The position numbers and the translations under genes were made by a program. Shown here in pieces: positions 41,815-50,945 of a DNA stretch of 63,526 nucleotides; the first letter of the stretch is position 1, and each line of letters begins with the position of its first letter. The notes under the pieces are model-generated. The model was not told where the DNA came from and did not search any database. It saw only the letters and a program-made list of their open reading frames with translations. The DNA is from Prorocentrum cordatum (Eukaryota > Sar > Dinophyceae > Prorocentrales > Prorocentraceae), in NCBI GenBank assembly GCA_963575745.1, contig CAUYUJ010015697.1, forward strand, positions 70,161 through 133,686, written 5' to 3'.

Positions 41815-42115
41815 GCTCCTCCTCCTCCTCCTCGTCCTCTCCTCGTCCTCCTCCTCCTCCTCCTCCTCCTCCTCCTCCTGCCTCCCCTTCCTCCCTCCTC
41901 CTCCTCCTCCTCCCTCCCCTCCTCTCCTCCTCCTCTCCTCTCTCCTCCTCATCCTCCTTTCCTCCTTCATCCTCCTCCTCATCCCCCCCTCCTCCTTTCT
42001 CCTCCTCCTCCTCCTCCTCCTCCTTCCCTCCTCTCGTCCTCCTCCTCCTCCTCCTCCTCCTCGTCCTCCTCCTCCTCCTCCTCCTCCTCGTCCTCCTTGT
42101 CGTCGTCCTCCTCCC
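41815..42115. repeat. (CCT)n microsatellite
   Basis: About 300 bp of TCC triplets with CTT and CGT interruptions. It gives poly-Ser, poly-Pro and poly-Leu frames and, on the minus strand, poly-Glu, poly-Gly and poly-Arg frames that are not genes. Confidence 0.95.
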
Positions 42116-42129
42116 TCGAGATCCAGAGC

Positions 42130-42620
42130 CCGCGGAGGGGAGCGGGGGCACCAAAAGTGGGGGAGGTCGGATGGGAAGAAGATGGAGAAGAGAATCACCA
42201 GCCTCGAACTTATCCCTCTCCCCAAGACTGACGCGCCAAAAGGCGATGACAATCTCAGGGATGCGCCCTGGAAAACTGAGGAAATCCCTAAGAAAGTGGG
42301 GGAAGGCGGAGTGACAAGAAGGTGGAGAAGAGAATCACCAGCTTCGGACGTATCCCTATCCCCAAGATTGGCACGCCACGCGGCCGAGCGGGAATTTACG
42401 CGAAGGGGAGCGGGGGCACAGAAGGTGGGGGAGGGCGGATCGGAAGAAGATGGAGAAGAGAATCACCAGCCTCGAACTTATCCCTATCCCCAAGATTGAC
42501 GCGCCAAATGGCGATGACAACGTTAGGGATGCGCCCCGAAAAACCAAGGGAAACCCTATGATTGGCACTGTGATGAGGCGATGCCCTGCTTAGGGATAAG
42601 GATATGCTCCAGGCTGGTAA
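42130..42620. repeat. tandem repeat of about 130-140 bp, three units
   Basis: AGATGGAGAAGAGAATCACC, CTCGAACTTATCCCT.TCCCC, AAGATTGACGCGCCAAA and GGCGATGACAA recur at 42177, 42318 and 42446. GGAGCGGGGGCACC/GAAAGTGGGGGAGG precedes the first and third. A shorter related piece continues to about 42660. Non-coding. Confidence 0.85.
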
Positions 42621-42734
42621 GAGAAGGGGACACCAAACATGGTAAAGAGAAGGGGGCACAGAAGAATGGAGAAGAGAAGGGGACCTGCGCATGGAGCGCC
42701 GTTCCCCTTGCGCACTTCACTCCGTATTCGTCCT

Positions 42735-42905
42735 CCTCCTCCTCCTCGATCTTCCTGCCCCCTCCTCCTGCCCTCTCCCCCTCCCGCCTCCTCCCCCTCC
42801 TGCCTCCTCCTCCTCCTCCTCCTCCTCCTCCTCCTCCTCCTCCTCCTCCTCCTCCTCCTCCTCCTCCTCCTCCTCCAACCTCGTCCTGCCTCCTCCTCCA
42901 CTTGT
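42735..42905. repeat. (CCT)n microsatellite
   Basis: About 170 bp of TCC triplets, plus-strand pyrimidine, ending about 115 bp before enolase exon w5. Confidence 0.95.
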
Positions 42906-43019
42906 TCTCCCCTGTCCGCCTCCTCCTACACTCATCCGTCATTTTCCTCCTCGTCTTGGGCTCCGCGCTTTGGGGTGTCTGGGCGCCCGCGCACCTGCCC
43001 GCCGAGCCCCGGGCGCGAG

Positions 43020-43067
43020 GTGAAGATCGGCACCGACGTGGCCGCTTCTGAGTTCTACGACGACAAG
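43020..43067 (+). CDS. ENO: enolase exon w5 (metal ligand D246)
   Basis: A 48-nt exon encoding VKIGTDVAASEFYDDK. DVAASEFY carries the Mg2+ ligand Asp246. The acceptor is GGCGCGAG; the donor AAG|GCCGCC gives a GC-starting intron. The next roughly 20 residues expected in enolase (the YxLDFK region) are not encoded here, so a further exon is expected before w6. Confidence 0.93.
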
Positions 43068-43236
43068 GCCGCCCGCGCGCGCGTCTCCGGCGTCGTCACG
43101 GGGGGAGGGAGCTGGAGGAGGAAGAGGAGCAGCAGTCAGCGACGGCGGCCTTCGCGTCCTCCCTTGTCTCGACGTCGCCTAGGGGCTCCTTGGTGACACT
43201 CATGGAGTGCTCTCTTGAAGTCCCACCAGCCCTCTG

Positions 43237-43282
43237 TGATGAGGAGGAGGAGGAGGAGGAGGAGGAGGAGGAGGAGGAGGAG

Positions 43283-43348
<66 letters not shown>

Positions 43349-43431
43349 GAGGAGGAGGAGGAGGAGGAGGAGGAGGAGGAGGAGGAGGAGGAGGAGGAGG
43401 AGGAGATGGAGGACGAGGAGGAGGAGGAGGA
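43237..43431. repeat. (GAG)n/(GAGGAC)n microsatellite
   Basis: About 195 bp: GAG triplets, a clean GACGAG hexamer run (43285-43345), then GAG triplets again. It directly adjoins the poly-T end of the retrocopy. Confidence 0.95.
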
Positions 43432-43748
43432 TTTTTTTGTGTTTTGCCACCATTGGCCGAACCAGTTTTTGTTACGTCGGAGGCCCGACGGCGGCCCAGC
43501 GAGACGGCGACGAGGAGCCCGAGACCGCCCCGAAAGGCAAGCTGCCCAGGCAATGGCCCCCCCGAGGAAGGAGGCCATGACCAGGCAACCCGCCGCCCCA
43601 CGGAGCCGACCCAGCAGCCGCCAGCGGCCGCCCCGAGGGAGCCCCGAACCAGGGACACAAAAGGCCCAAACCAGGCCCCAGCTAAAAGAGCCGCGCCCAG
43701 CGCCACGACGGCCGCGCGGAGCACGCGCGCTCCTAGGCGCAGCGTCCC

Positions 43749-44680
43749 TCAGCGTCGCTTCGTCCTCGGCGGTCTCGACGCCGACCCAGACGCGGAGCCA
43801 CCGCCTGTCGCCGCCTTCTGCGCCAGATGGAACGCCCCCTGGCAGAAGTCGACGGCTTCGGCGGCCCTGCTCGACTCATCCTCGATCCTCCGCTCAGCAT
43901 CAGCGAGCGCCTCGCGGAGGCGCATCTGCACCTGCTCAGCCTCCTCCTTCTTGGCCAGCAGCTCCACGACCTGCTCCGCCAGCTGCTGTCTGCCCGTGGT
44001 CGCCGAAGCCGTCGCTTCCCTTGCGGCCGCAAGTTCAGACTCAAGCCCCGCGACCATGTCCTTGTACTCGGAGGCCTTCGCCGCGTTGTTGTCCAGCTTC
44101 GTGTGCAGAGCCACGAGCTGCTGTTGCAACTTCTCCGCTTCTGATGCCGACGCAGTTCTGGCTGCCGTCTCTGCCGCCAGCTCCGCCTTCATCATCTGAA
44201 GCTCCACGATGGGGTTGACGATGCTCTCAAGCTCCTTATGTTTGCCCTGCACCGCCTTCTCAATCTTCTCGTCGTCGCCACTCGCGTTGACCGTCGAGGC
44301 CTTCGCGAACGGCTCTGCGTCCGCCTGCACGCCCATGAGATTCTGGTGCGCTAGCTTGTCCTCAATGTCGGTGACTTGACGTCTGGGTGCGCCTGAGCAT
44401 TGCGCAGCGACGCCTTGCGCAGCCTTCCACCCAAGTGCTTCTCGCCCGCCTCCTTGAGAACATTCACCCCCGTCTTGACGTCGGTGACCCCCAGCGTGCC
44501 CAGGGCCTCCTGGACCTGCTCGATGGGGTCGACTGCTTTCCCCGCCGCCGTGGCTGCGCCTCGCACGACGGCCGCCATGGCCGCACGCAGAGCTTTGCCA
44601 CTCATCCCAGCAGCGATCACGGCCGACGCGGCCCCGAAGGCTGCCGCCGCCACCGGTTGCGCCTCCATCGGAGGAGGCAT
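43749..44680 (-). pseudogene. alanine-rich coiled-coil protein, one frameshift
   Basis: The first frame (44680 to about 44380) reads MPPPMEAQPVAAAAFGAASA, VDPIEQVQEALGTLGVTDV and KHLGGRLRKASLRNAQAHPD. One extra base (or a two-base loss) near 44380 moves the sequence to the frame VTDIEDKLAHQNL, which then runs to 43749. That part is a long charged helix (IEKAVQGKHKELESIVNPIV, LQQQLVALHTKLDNNAAKAS, AEQVVELLAKKEEAEQVQMR, REALADAERRIEDESSRAAE), about 200 residues of likely coiled coil, and ends SRPPRTKRR. I do not recognise a family; an ORF1-type RNA-binding protein of a retroelement or a host protein are both possible. The upstream 100 codons of the longer single frame are out of frame and not real. 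Confidence 0.65.
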
Positions 44681-44750
44681 CGCCAGAGCCCAGGCGCGCC
44701 CCGGGGGCCCGCGCGCGCTCCGGAAGCCGCCGCCCGCTCGCGCCCAATGG

Positions 44751-44772
44751 CTTGAGCCAAAATGGCTACGGA
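44751..44772 (-). other. genomic relict of the dinoflagellate spliced leader
   Basis: The plus strand CTTGAGCCAAAATGGCTACG followed by GA is the reverse complement of the 22-nt dinoflagellate spliced leader consensus (D-CCGTAGCCATTTTGGCTCAA-G, here with D = T). The match is complete. No splice donor GT follows the leader (the next minus-strand bases are CCATTGGG), so this is not an SL RNA gene but a leader fixed by retroposition. Confidence 0.92.
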
Positions 44773-44774
44773 CC

Positions 44775-45085
44775 GGAGGAGGGAGGAGGGAGGAGGAAGA
44801 GGAGGAGGAGGAGGAGGAGGAGGAGGAGGAAGAGGGAGGAGGGAGGAGGGAGGAGGGAGGAGGGGAGGGTCACGGAAGGAGGGAGCACGGAGAGGGAGCA
44901 CGAGGAGGGAGCACGGAGGAGGGAGCAGGAGGAGGAGCACGGAGGAGGGCGCACACGGGAGCACGGGAGGAGGGAGGAGGGAGTAGAGGGGAGCAGGGAG
45001 CAGGGAGCAGGGAGCAAGGGAGCCCGGAGGGAGGAGGGAGGAGGGAGGAGGAGGAGGGAGGAGGGGAGGAGGAGGGGGAGTGGGA
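44775..45085. repeat. GGA and GGAGCACGGA tandem tract
   Basis: GGA triplets to about 44870, then GGGAGCACGGAGGA-type minisatellite (44870-45010), then GGAGGA again to about 45085. No gene. Confidence 0.95.
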
Positions 45086-45300
45086 GTGGGCAAGCTAGGT
45101 TCGCTCGCGTCATATCTGACTTCCATCCTGCCCTCCCTCCCATCCCTTACCATGGCGCAGATCCCCTCTCTACTCGCACAGTCGGATGTCGAGCAGGGCA
45201 ATGATCCCGAAAGGGTACGTGATGCATTGTAGAGCACGGCGTGGCATGGCGTAGAAGAGCACCGCAAAGCGTAGTATCAACCTAGCATTGCAATGCGTGC
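45086..45300. other. short unique spacer
   Basis: About 215 bp of ordinary complexity with GGCATGGCGTAGAAGAGC and GCATTGCAATGCGTGCCGTG words. I looked here for the missing enolase exon and did not find it. Confidence 0.4.
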
Positions 45301-45334
45301 CGTGGCATGGCACGGGAAATGACGCCAGCGCTGC

Positions 45335-45926
45335 AGCGGGAGCACGAGCCGAAGCGAGCGGAAGCGCGAAAATGAGGCCAGCGCTGAAGCGGGAACACGA
45401 TTCGGAACGAGCCGGAATCGGCCCAGGAGGCTTCCGGCGCCAGAAGCAGGAATTCACCATTTCCAATAGAAAAATGTGTCGAATGGCCTTTTTTCGGCGC
45501 CGCCTCGGAACTCGATTTTCCGGCGCCGGCCGGAACCGGCTCCGGACCCGGCCCGGGCGCTGGCACGGGCGCGGGCTCGGGCGTCCGGCCCAGGCGCCGG
45601 CTCGGGCGCGGGCCCGGGCGTCGGAATCGGCCCGGGAGGCCTCCTCCCGGGCGCCAGAAGCAGGAATTCAGCATTTTCAAAAGAAAAATGTGTATTGGAA
45701 TGGCCTTTTTTCGACATCGCCGATCGGAACTCGATTTTCCGGCGCCGGCCGAAACCGGCTCCGGACCCGGCCCGGGCGCCGGCCCGGGCGCGCCAGCTCG
45801 GGCGTCCGCGCCGGCCCGGGCGTCGGAATTGGCCGGGGAGGCCAGCGCTGCAGCGGGAGCACGATTCGGAACGAGCGGGGCCCGAAAATGAGGCCAGCGC
45901 CTCAGCGAGAGCAGCATTTTGGAAAA
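45335..45926. repeat. 214-bp tandem duplication next to an assembly gap
   Basis: CAGAAGCAGGAATTCA, AGAAAAATGTGT, GAATGGCCTTTTTTCG, GGAACTCGATTTTCCGGCGC and CCGGCTCCGGACCCGGCCCG occur at 45441-45570 and again at 45655-45785 (offset about 214). AATGAGGCCAGCGC.. occurs at 45371 and 45888. The array runs into the N gap, so more copies may be collapsed there. Confidence 0.85.
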
Positions 45927-46026
45927 NNNNNNNNNNNNNNNNNNNNNNNNNNNNNNNNNNNNNNNNNNNNNNNNNNNNNNNNNNNNNNNNNNNNNNNNNN
46001 NNNNNNNNNNNNNNNNNNNNNNNNNN
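45927..46026. other. assembly gap (100 N)
   Basis: Exactly 100 N characters, the conventional placeholder for a gap of unknown size. It lies inside the enolase intron in which one exon is missing. Confidence 1.
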
Positions 46027-46860
46027 TTCATGGGCCGTCGTTGAGGCCGAAAAGAAGCGAACGCCAACTTGGAGGCATCTTGAACTCTCACGGGCCGTTT
46101 TGGAGGCCATCTTGGGCGAACGTGGAGGCCATGTTGGGCCAACGTGACAATTTGAGAGGCCATCTTTAAGGACGTTGAGATCGCTTCCGGTCCCTTTCGG
46201 CGGCTTTGCGCGGGGCCGGCGCGCCAGGCACCCATGTGATGAATCAGCAGAGGGCGGCGGATGCAATAGCCTTCAGCCCATCCCGCCACCGTGCCTGGAT
46301 TGTCGGGCGGAGTCCTCAGGGCTATTTCTTGGCGTCTGTTCGGGGCCTTTTCGGGACATTTTTGGGGGCAGTTGCGGGGCATCTTGGGGATAGTTTGGGA
46401 GCGTCGCGAGGGCTTCTGGGAGGCCTCTTGGGAGCCTCTTGGGGGCCTCTTGGGACCTCCTGGGGGCCTCTTGGGGGTATCTCGAGGGTTTGGGGGGGGG
46501 CCTTGTGGGGCCTCCTGAAGGCCTTTTCGGGGCCGAAGACTCGAAATGTCAGTTTTGGAACCATCTTGGGGGCCTCGTGGGCCGTCCTGGAGGCCTCGTG
46601 GGTCGTTTTGCGGCGTTTTGGGCCGTCTGGGGGGCCTCGCGACGGCCTTTTGGGGCGATCTCGGGGGTCTCTCAAGCTGTCTTGAAGCGTCGGGAAGCCG
46701 GGAAGGCGAGAAAGCCCAAATCTGTCAGAACTTTTCGCGGAAAGTCAATGATTCATGTTTCTCGGGGCTTTTATGAAAGCTGTTGGGGCGCCTCGAAGGT
46801 TCCTTGGGCCGTCTCGGGGGCCTCTCGGAGCCCTCTTGTCCTGAGGACACTCCAACTCGT
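46027..46860. repeat. GGCCTCTTGGGG-type minisatellite region
   Basis: Degenerate 12-15 bp units (GGCCTCTTGGGA, GCCTCTTGGGGG, GGCCATTTTGG, GCCGTCTTGG) run from about 46085 to 46850, densest at 46400-46520. The open frame rich in Trp, Gly and Leu is produced by the repeat. A similar stretch lies at 51475-51715. Confidence 0.8.
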
Positions 46861-46899
46861 GCCTCAAGGGCACGCTGGCGGATACACGAATAAGGAATC

Positions 46900-47110
46900 A
46901 GGATAGGAAGAGGAGGGGGAGTTTGGAGGGGGAGTGGGAGAGATAAAGGAAATTGAGGAAGATGAGGATGGATGAGAGGCTGTGGAGAGCAGGAGGAGGA
47001 GCAGGCGGAGGCGGAGGAGGAGGAGGAGGAGGAGGAGATGAGGGCAGAGGGGGACGAGGCTGAGGAGGGCGAGGGGGGTGAAGGGGCGGGTGCGCCAGGT
47101 CGCGACAGCG
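46900..47110. repeat. GGA-rich tract
   Basis: GGAGGAGG units with GAGG and GATGAGG interruptions, most regular at 46990-47040. It is followed by 300 bp (47111-47427) of mixed sequence in which I see no gene. Confidence 0.85.
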
Positions 47111-47427
47111 CAAGATGACGTCAAGCCGACGCTTGCCGAAGAGCGAGAGGCTTCGTGGAGGCACGTGCCTTTACCCACCGCACGCCAGACATATACAATC
47201 CCCGCCCACTCCAGCCCTGCAGCCGGGAAAACCTCGGGCGGGTGAGTCCGAAACAAATGTTGTTCCTCGACGAGCATTAAGTCACGCAGATTGGCGAAGC
47301 CCCCCCCCCCCACCCAGGGAGGACGGAGGGGAAGCGGGAAGAACCAGTGCAAATGCATGGTGAGGAAGAAGAATAATATGAGGATACTGGCAATGAGAAG
47401 ACAGAGAATGAGAAGGAGAAGGAGGAG

Positions 47428-47602
47428 GTCACCGCCCACCAAACCACCCCAACCCAACCCGAAGGCCACGATTTGCCCTCCATTTCCAGTGGGGGGGGTC
47501 GGGGAACATCGAAAAAACACGTGGAACCCGTTACCCCCCCAACCCGAAATTCGGGTCAAATTCGGGTCTTCGGGTTGGGTTGGGGTGGTTTGGTAGGTGG
47601 TC
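47428..47602. mobile_element. MITE family J, copy 1
   Basis: About 175 bp with strong inverted ends: CCACCAAACCACCCCAACCC with ACCCGAAGG on the left; CTTCGGGTTGGGTTGGGGTG with GTTTGGTAGG on the right. Inside, CGATTTGCCCTCCATTTCCA is the uninterrupted version of the site where family A copy 4 inserted in J copy 2. It sits within GGA repeats. Confidence 0.85.
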
Positions 47603-47756
47603 AGGAGGATGAGGAGGAGGCGGGGGAGGAGGTGGTCCGGATAGGGGAGGGGGCGGACTCGGGAGGAGGAGAATGGTCGAAAAAGAGGAGGTTGAAGAGG
47701 GGGAGTTCGAGGAGGAGGGAGGATCTCGGAGCTGGAGTTGCTCGCGCCACTGGCAG

Positions 47757-47839
47757 CGCCTCCCCTTGGGGCCACGGCGGGCTACCAGAACTGGCTGAGC
47801 AAATACCCGCTGGTGTCGATCGAGGACCCGTTCGACCAG
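47757..47839 (+). CDS. ENO: enolase exon w6 (E295)
   Basis: The conserved part (47780-47839) encodes GYQNWLSKYPLVSIEDPFDQ. SIEDPFDQ contains the metal ligand Glu295. The donor is CAG|GACCTG, a GA-starting intron; CAGGAC is repeated at the next acceptor. The 5' boundary is uncertain: the nearest AG upstream is 47755-47756, which adds PPLGATA before GYQNW and a phase-1 start. The segment between DDK of w5 and this exon is missing. Confidence 0.88.
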
Positions 47840-48070
47840 GACCTGCGCCGCAGGCTCCCGCCATCGGCCCCGCCCCGCTTAGCCTGGGGGGCGGCGAGGG
47901 CTGCCGAAACGGGGCCCCTAGGCCTTCTACAGGGGCCCTTTCGGACCCAGAAGGTGGCCTCTCGGGCCCGAAAAGGGCAACTTGTTCACCCTCCCTTACT
48001 GATCGCCCCCCCCTAATTAATCCACGCCCAACGAGAACCAGGGGGGGACGTCAGGGAGGGGGGGGGGCTC

Positions 48071-48226
48071 AGGTGAATTCGAGCATGTCCCTCTGCAGGA
48101 GGAATCTTCGAGAAAAGCTAACAACTGTTGGGGACGATGGTTCGTGTGTTCTTGCTGTGTCTGCATTGTGTAACTATTTAAACTGTTCTTCCAGACATCC
48201 GCCTGTAGGAGGACATGCCCGACCTG
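48071..48226 (+). mobile_element. MITE family A, copy 6
   Basis: About 156 bp. The left end is degenerate (AATTCGAGCATGTCCCTCTG) and the right end is GGAGGACATGCCCGACCTGA. Interior words GGAGGAATCTTCGAGA, GGACGATGGTTCG and GTTCTTCCAGA match copy 2. It is followed directly by a GGA tract. Confidence 0.82.
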
Positions 48227-48227
48227 A

Positions 48228-48305
48228 GAGGAGGAGGAGGAGGAGGAGGAGGAGGAGGAGGAGGAGGATGAGGAGGAGCAGGAGGAGGAGGAGGAGGAGG
48301 AGGGG
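48228..48305. repeat. (GGA)n microsatellite
   Basis: About 75 bp of GGA triplets. The following 180 bp (48306-48483) are GC-rich with C runs and no gene. Confidence 0.95.
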
Positions 48306-48483
48306 GGCGGACTCACAACTGCGGCAGGGCCCGACGCGCCGCCCTGCGCCCTAGGAGCGTGCCGGGGATCCGCTACCCGGCGGGCCGATCGCTGATCTGT
48401 CGGCGGTGGAGAGCCCAATGCCAGTGGCTGCTGCGCCCCCCCCCCCACCCCCCCCCCCCCCTGAGAAGGCCCCCCCCCTAACC

Positions 48484-48638
48484 TTGAGTCGGGCATGTCC
48501 CTCTGCAGGAGGACTTGTCAGAAAGAAAGGAGTGATCAGGGGAGTAGCTTCTGATTCTGTTTGGGCACTGTTGAAAGATGTTTGACTATTGTTGAGTTTC
48601 TGCAAGAATCCGCCTGTCGGAGGACTTGCCCGACCTAA
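48484..48638 (+). mobile_element. MITE family A, copy 7
   Basis: A 155-bp element from TTGAGTCGGGCATGTCCCTC to GGAGGACTTGCCCGACCTAA. The flanks CCCTAACC and CCCGAACG match at six of eight positions, consistent with an eroded target duplication. Confidence 0.88.
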
Positions 48639-48664
48639 CCCGAACGTGGAGCGCAGGCGCTTCT

Positions 48665-48950
48665 TTACGAGGAGGAGTAGGAGGAGGAGGAGGAGGAGGA
48701 GGAGGAGGAGGAGGAGGAGGAGGAGGAGGAGGAGGAGGTCCACGTCATCATCCGACTCGGCCGCCCAGCGCGCCCGCGCCTCCGGCCTCACTTTGGTGCC
48801 GTGGTGCCTCGCACGCAGGCCGCGGGGCAGAGACAAGAGGAGAGGGAGGGGGAGGAGGAGGAGGAGGAGGAGGAGGAGGAGGAGGAGGAGGAGGAGGAGG
48901 AGGAGGAGGAATAGGATCAGGAGGAGGAGGAGGAGGAGGATTCGGGAGGA
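48665..48950. repeat. two (GGA)n tracts
   Basis: GGA triplets at 48670-48742 and 48845-48948, separated by about 100 bp of GC-rich sequence. Confidence 0.95.
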
Positions 48951-49136
48951 AGATCCAGGACGTTGTATTCAATCGGTGGGGGGGGCTCTGCGAGGTCTTC
49001 GGGGTTCTGGGGCCCCCACCCCCTCTACATACGCATCCCACCGTCTCCATGTCCCCCGCCTCACCAACGTCGATCACACACTTTTTTATCGGCGGCGCCA
49101 GCGGCCGCGGGCGCGGTGGACGGGTCGACGTCGATC

Positions 49137-49172
<36 letters not shown>

Positions 49173-49611
49173 AGTTGCTCAGCACCACCCACACGAGGAC
49201 GCCGACTACAAGGATTCCCCCTCCTTCCTCCTCCATATCTCAAGCACTTGTCGTTATCCAGCAGCACACGTGCATGTTTCGGCACACGGCAGTGCAGATC
49301 GAGACTTTTGTGGATCTTGGAAACGGCAGGTCCGTATTTCTACAGTCTCCTAAACATTTGTTATTGAGGATGAGAACGGTTCACAAAAATGGCTCGCCGA
49401 AACGGACAATAACATATTGTTCCTGAATTGGAGCCAGAGGCGGAGCCAGAAACATAGCGGCGACGGGATCGGACAAACATTGGCGCAGGAACCAGAAAAA
49501 AATACAAAATTGTGTTCGTTCTCTTAATCGTTGTTTTGCCGATTGGCGCGGGCCCTCGCCCCCCCCTTCCCCCTCCCCCCCCCAATGGAGTAGATCTTGG
49601 CTGTTTGTGAC
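48951..49611. other. intron sequence with (CA)n, no gene recognised
   Basis: A (CA)n run at 49137-49172. The remaining sequence (to 49611) is of ordinary complexity, including GGTTCACAAAAATGGCTCGC and an A-rich patch; no exon or domain was found. Confidence 0.5.
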
Positions 49612-49765
49612 GCCTGTTTCGAGCAGGTGGGGCCTCTCCCCCATGGGACGCACTGCTGCAAACAGTCGCACTAAGCAGAGGTCTGGAGCCAGACCCCCCC
49701 TTCCTCTCCCCCCCCCTTTCCGCCCAGTGTCGAAAACGCCGAATCCGAAGACGCTCACAATCCCG
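49612..49765. repeat. dispersed repeat F, copy 2
   Basis: GAGCAGGTGGGGCCTCTCCC, GACGCACTGCTGCAAACAGT, GGAGCCAGACCCCCC and TTCCGCCCAGTGTC parallel positions 5-130. Useful for defining the left end that is cut off at the window start. Confidence 0.75.
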
Positions 49766-50744
49766 CGAAACGCGCCGTGCCGCTGCCGACCACCGCAGAG
49801 CTCGAGGCCGCGGCCTCGCCCGCCAAGCCTTCGAGATCTGTGGGCCCCGAGGATGCTCCGCACCGCCTGGCCCGCCCGCGCGCTCGCTCGCCCCCCTCGC
49901 GGTGTTCAGCTGCCGCCGCGCGCGCGGAGCGCGCGCGCGCGCCCGCCGTCCTGGCCTCCCGCGGGGCGGCGCGCGCTCTCGGCCCCGCCCCGGGGGTCCA
50001 GCTCGATGCGGTCGATGCGATGCGATGGGGCGGGGGGTCCCCAAACTGGGCGGCGACCACACCGCGCGGTGAGCCAGCGGGGCTCCGGGGTCGCCGCACG
50101 GCTTTGGGGACGCGAGGCCCTCTCCGAGGATGATGTCTCGGGCGACAGGGGCCTCCAGGGTCCCAAAAACCGTGCGGTGGCGGACCGTGCGGTGAGGTCT
50201 TGGGGGATTTCGAGGTCACCGCACGGTCCGTCACCGTACCGTTTCGGGACTCCAATGATGGCGATGCTGTTCGGCCCGATCCGATCAGATTCCAAGGTTC
50301 CGGAGGATGCGAGGCGGCCAGATGTTTCTTGGAGGGCGTCGTTGTGCATCTCGTCGCTGCCGTGCCGATGCAGCCCGATCCGAGGCACGCGTCGAGTCGG
50401 CCCGATTGACAGTCCACCCGCACAGTAAGGACGGGCAACCTTCCCCATGGTACGCTTGCATCCTTGCCTTCTCGGCCCATCCTGGGCCACCTTCGTTGGC
50501 GCCGCGCCCCGCTCGAAGAGCTTCGAAGTCGGCGTCCAAGCCCTTGCATCCTCACCGCGCATCCTTATGATGCGGGCCGACTGTACCAATTCAATGCTGG
50601 CTGATCCTGCCACCCCCGCCACCGCGGGCGCGCGCCAGTGTGCCCCTCCCTCCGCCTCCCGCGCCCGCGGCGGAGAGGGTGTGCGCTTCTCGCCGTGGCG
50701 CCGGCGGGGGCGAAGCGACACCCGTGTGCGGCAGACATGAGCGG
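49766..50744. other. GC-rich intron sequence, no gene recognised
   Basis: Very GC-rich to 50000, then degenerate repeats of CGGTGCGGTG / ACCGCACGG words at 50050-50240 in both orientations. Frames of over 250 codons exist on both strands but are low-complexity Arg/Pro/Ala and not convincing. Confidence 0.5.
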
Positions 50745-50945
50745 TGGGAGGACGAGGAGGAGGACGACGTGGAGGACGACGAGGAAGATGATGATGAGGA
50801 CGGAGGAAGGGACGAGAACGATGATGAGGACGACGAGGAGGACGATAATGAGGACGGCGAGGAGGACGTCGAGGAGGACGACGAGGAGGACGAGGATGAG
50901 GACGATGCTGAGGACGAAGAGGACGACGAGGACGGGGGGGCGGGC
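50745..50945. repeat. GAGGAC/GATGAG tandem tract
   Basis: About 200 bp of GAC, GAG and GAT triplets. It is Asp/Glu-rich in one frame and non-coding. The next 390 bp (to 51335) contain no gene I recognise. Confidence 0.9.

Larger units (their letters stand above)
43432..44772 (-). mobile_element. retroposed spliced-leader cDNA (retrogene/retropseudogene)
   Basis: On the minus strand this reads like a complete processed mRNA: the dinoflagellate spliced leader (44772 to 44751), a 70-nt 5' UTR, a coding region starting at 44680, a stop at 43749, a 310-nt 3' UTR, and a 7-nt A tract (T7 at 43432-43438). It is embedded in a GGA microsatellite (GAG tract on one side, GGA tract on the other), which places both ends within one or two bases of the expected mRNA ends. 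It lies antisense in an enolase intron. Reverse transcription of trans-spliced mRNA and reintegration is known in dinoflagellates. Confidence 0.8.

Noticed and set aside
41703-42252. Minus-strand frames of over 350 codons opposite the end of LINE-3
   Set aside because: They combine the complement of a TCC tract with the complement of Ala/Arg-rich LINE-3 sequence; GC-rich DNA keeps several frames open by chance.
44751-44772. Possible spliced-leader RNA gene
   Set aside because: An SL RNA gene needs a GT donor and a structured RNA with an Sm site after the leader; here the leader continues into CCATTGGG and a protein-coding frame.
46206-46906. Gly/Trp/Leu-rich frame of 159 codons resembling a repeat protein
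   Set aside because: The repeat is at DNA level (GGCCTCTTGGGG units) and is equally present at 51475-51715 in other frames.
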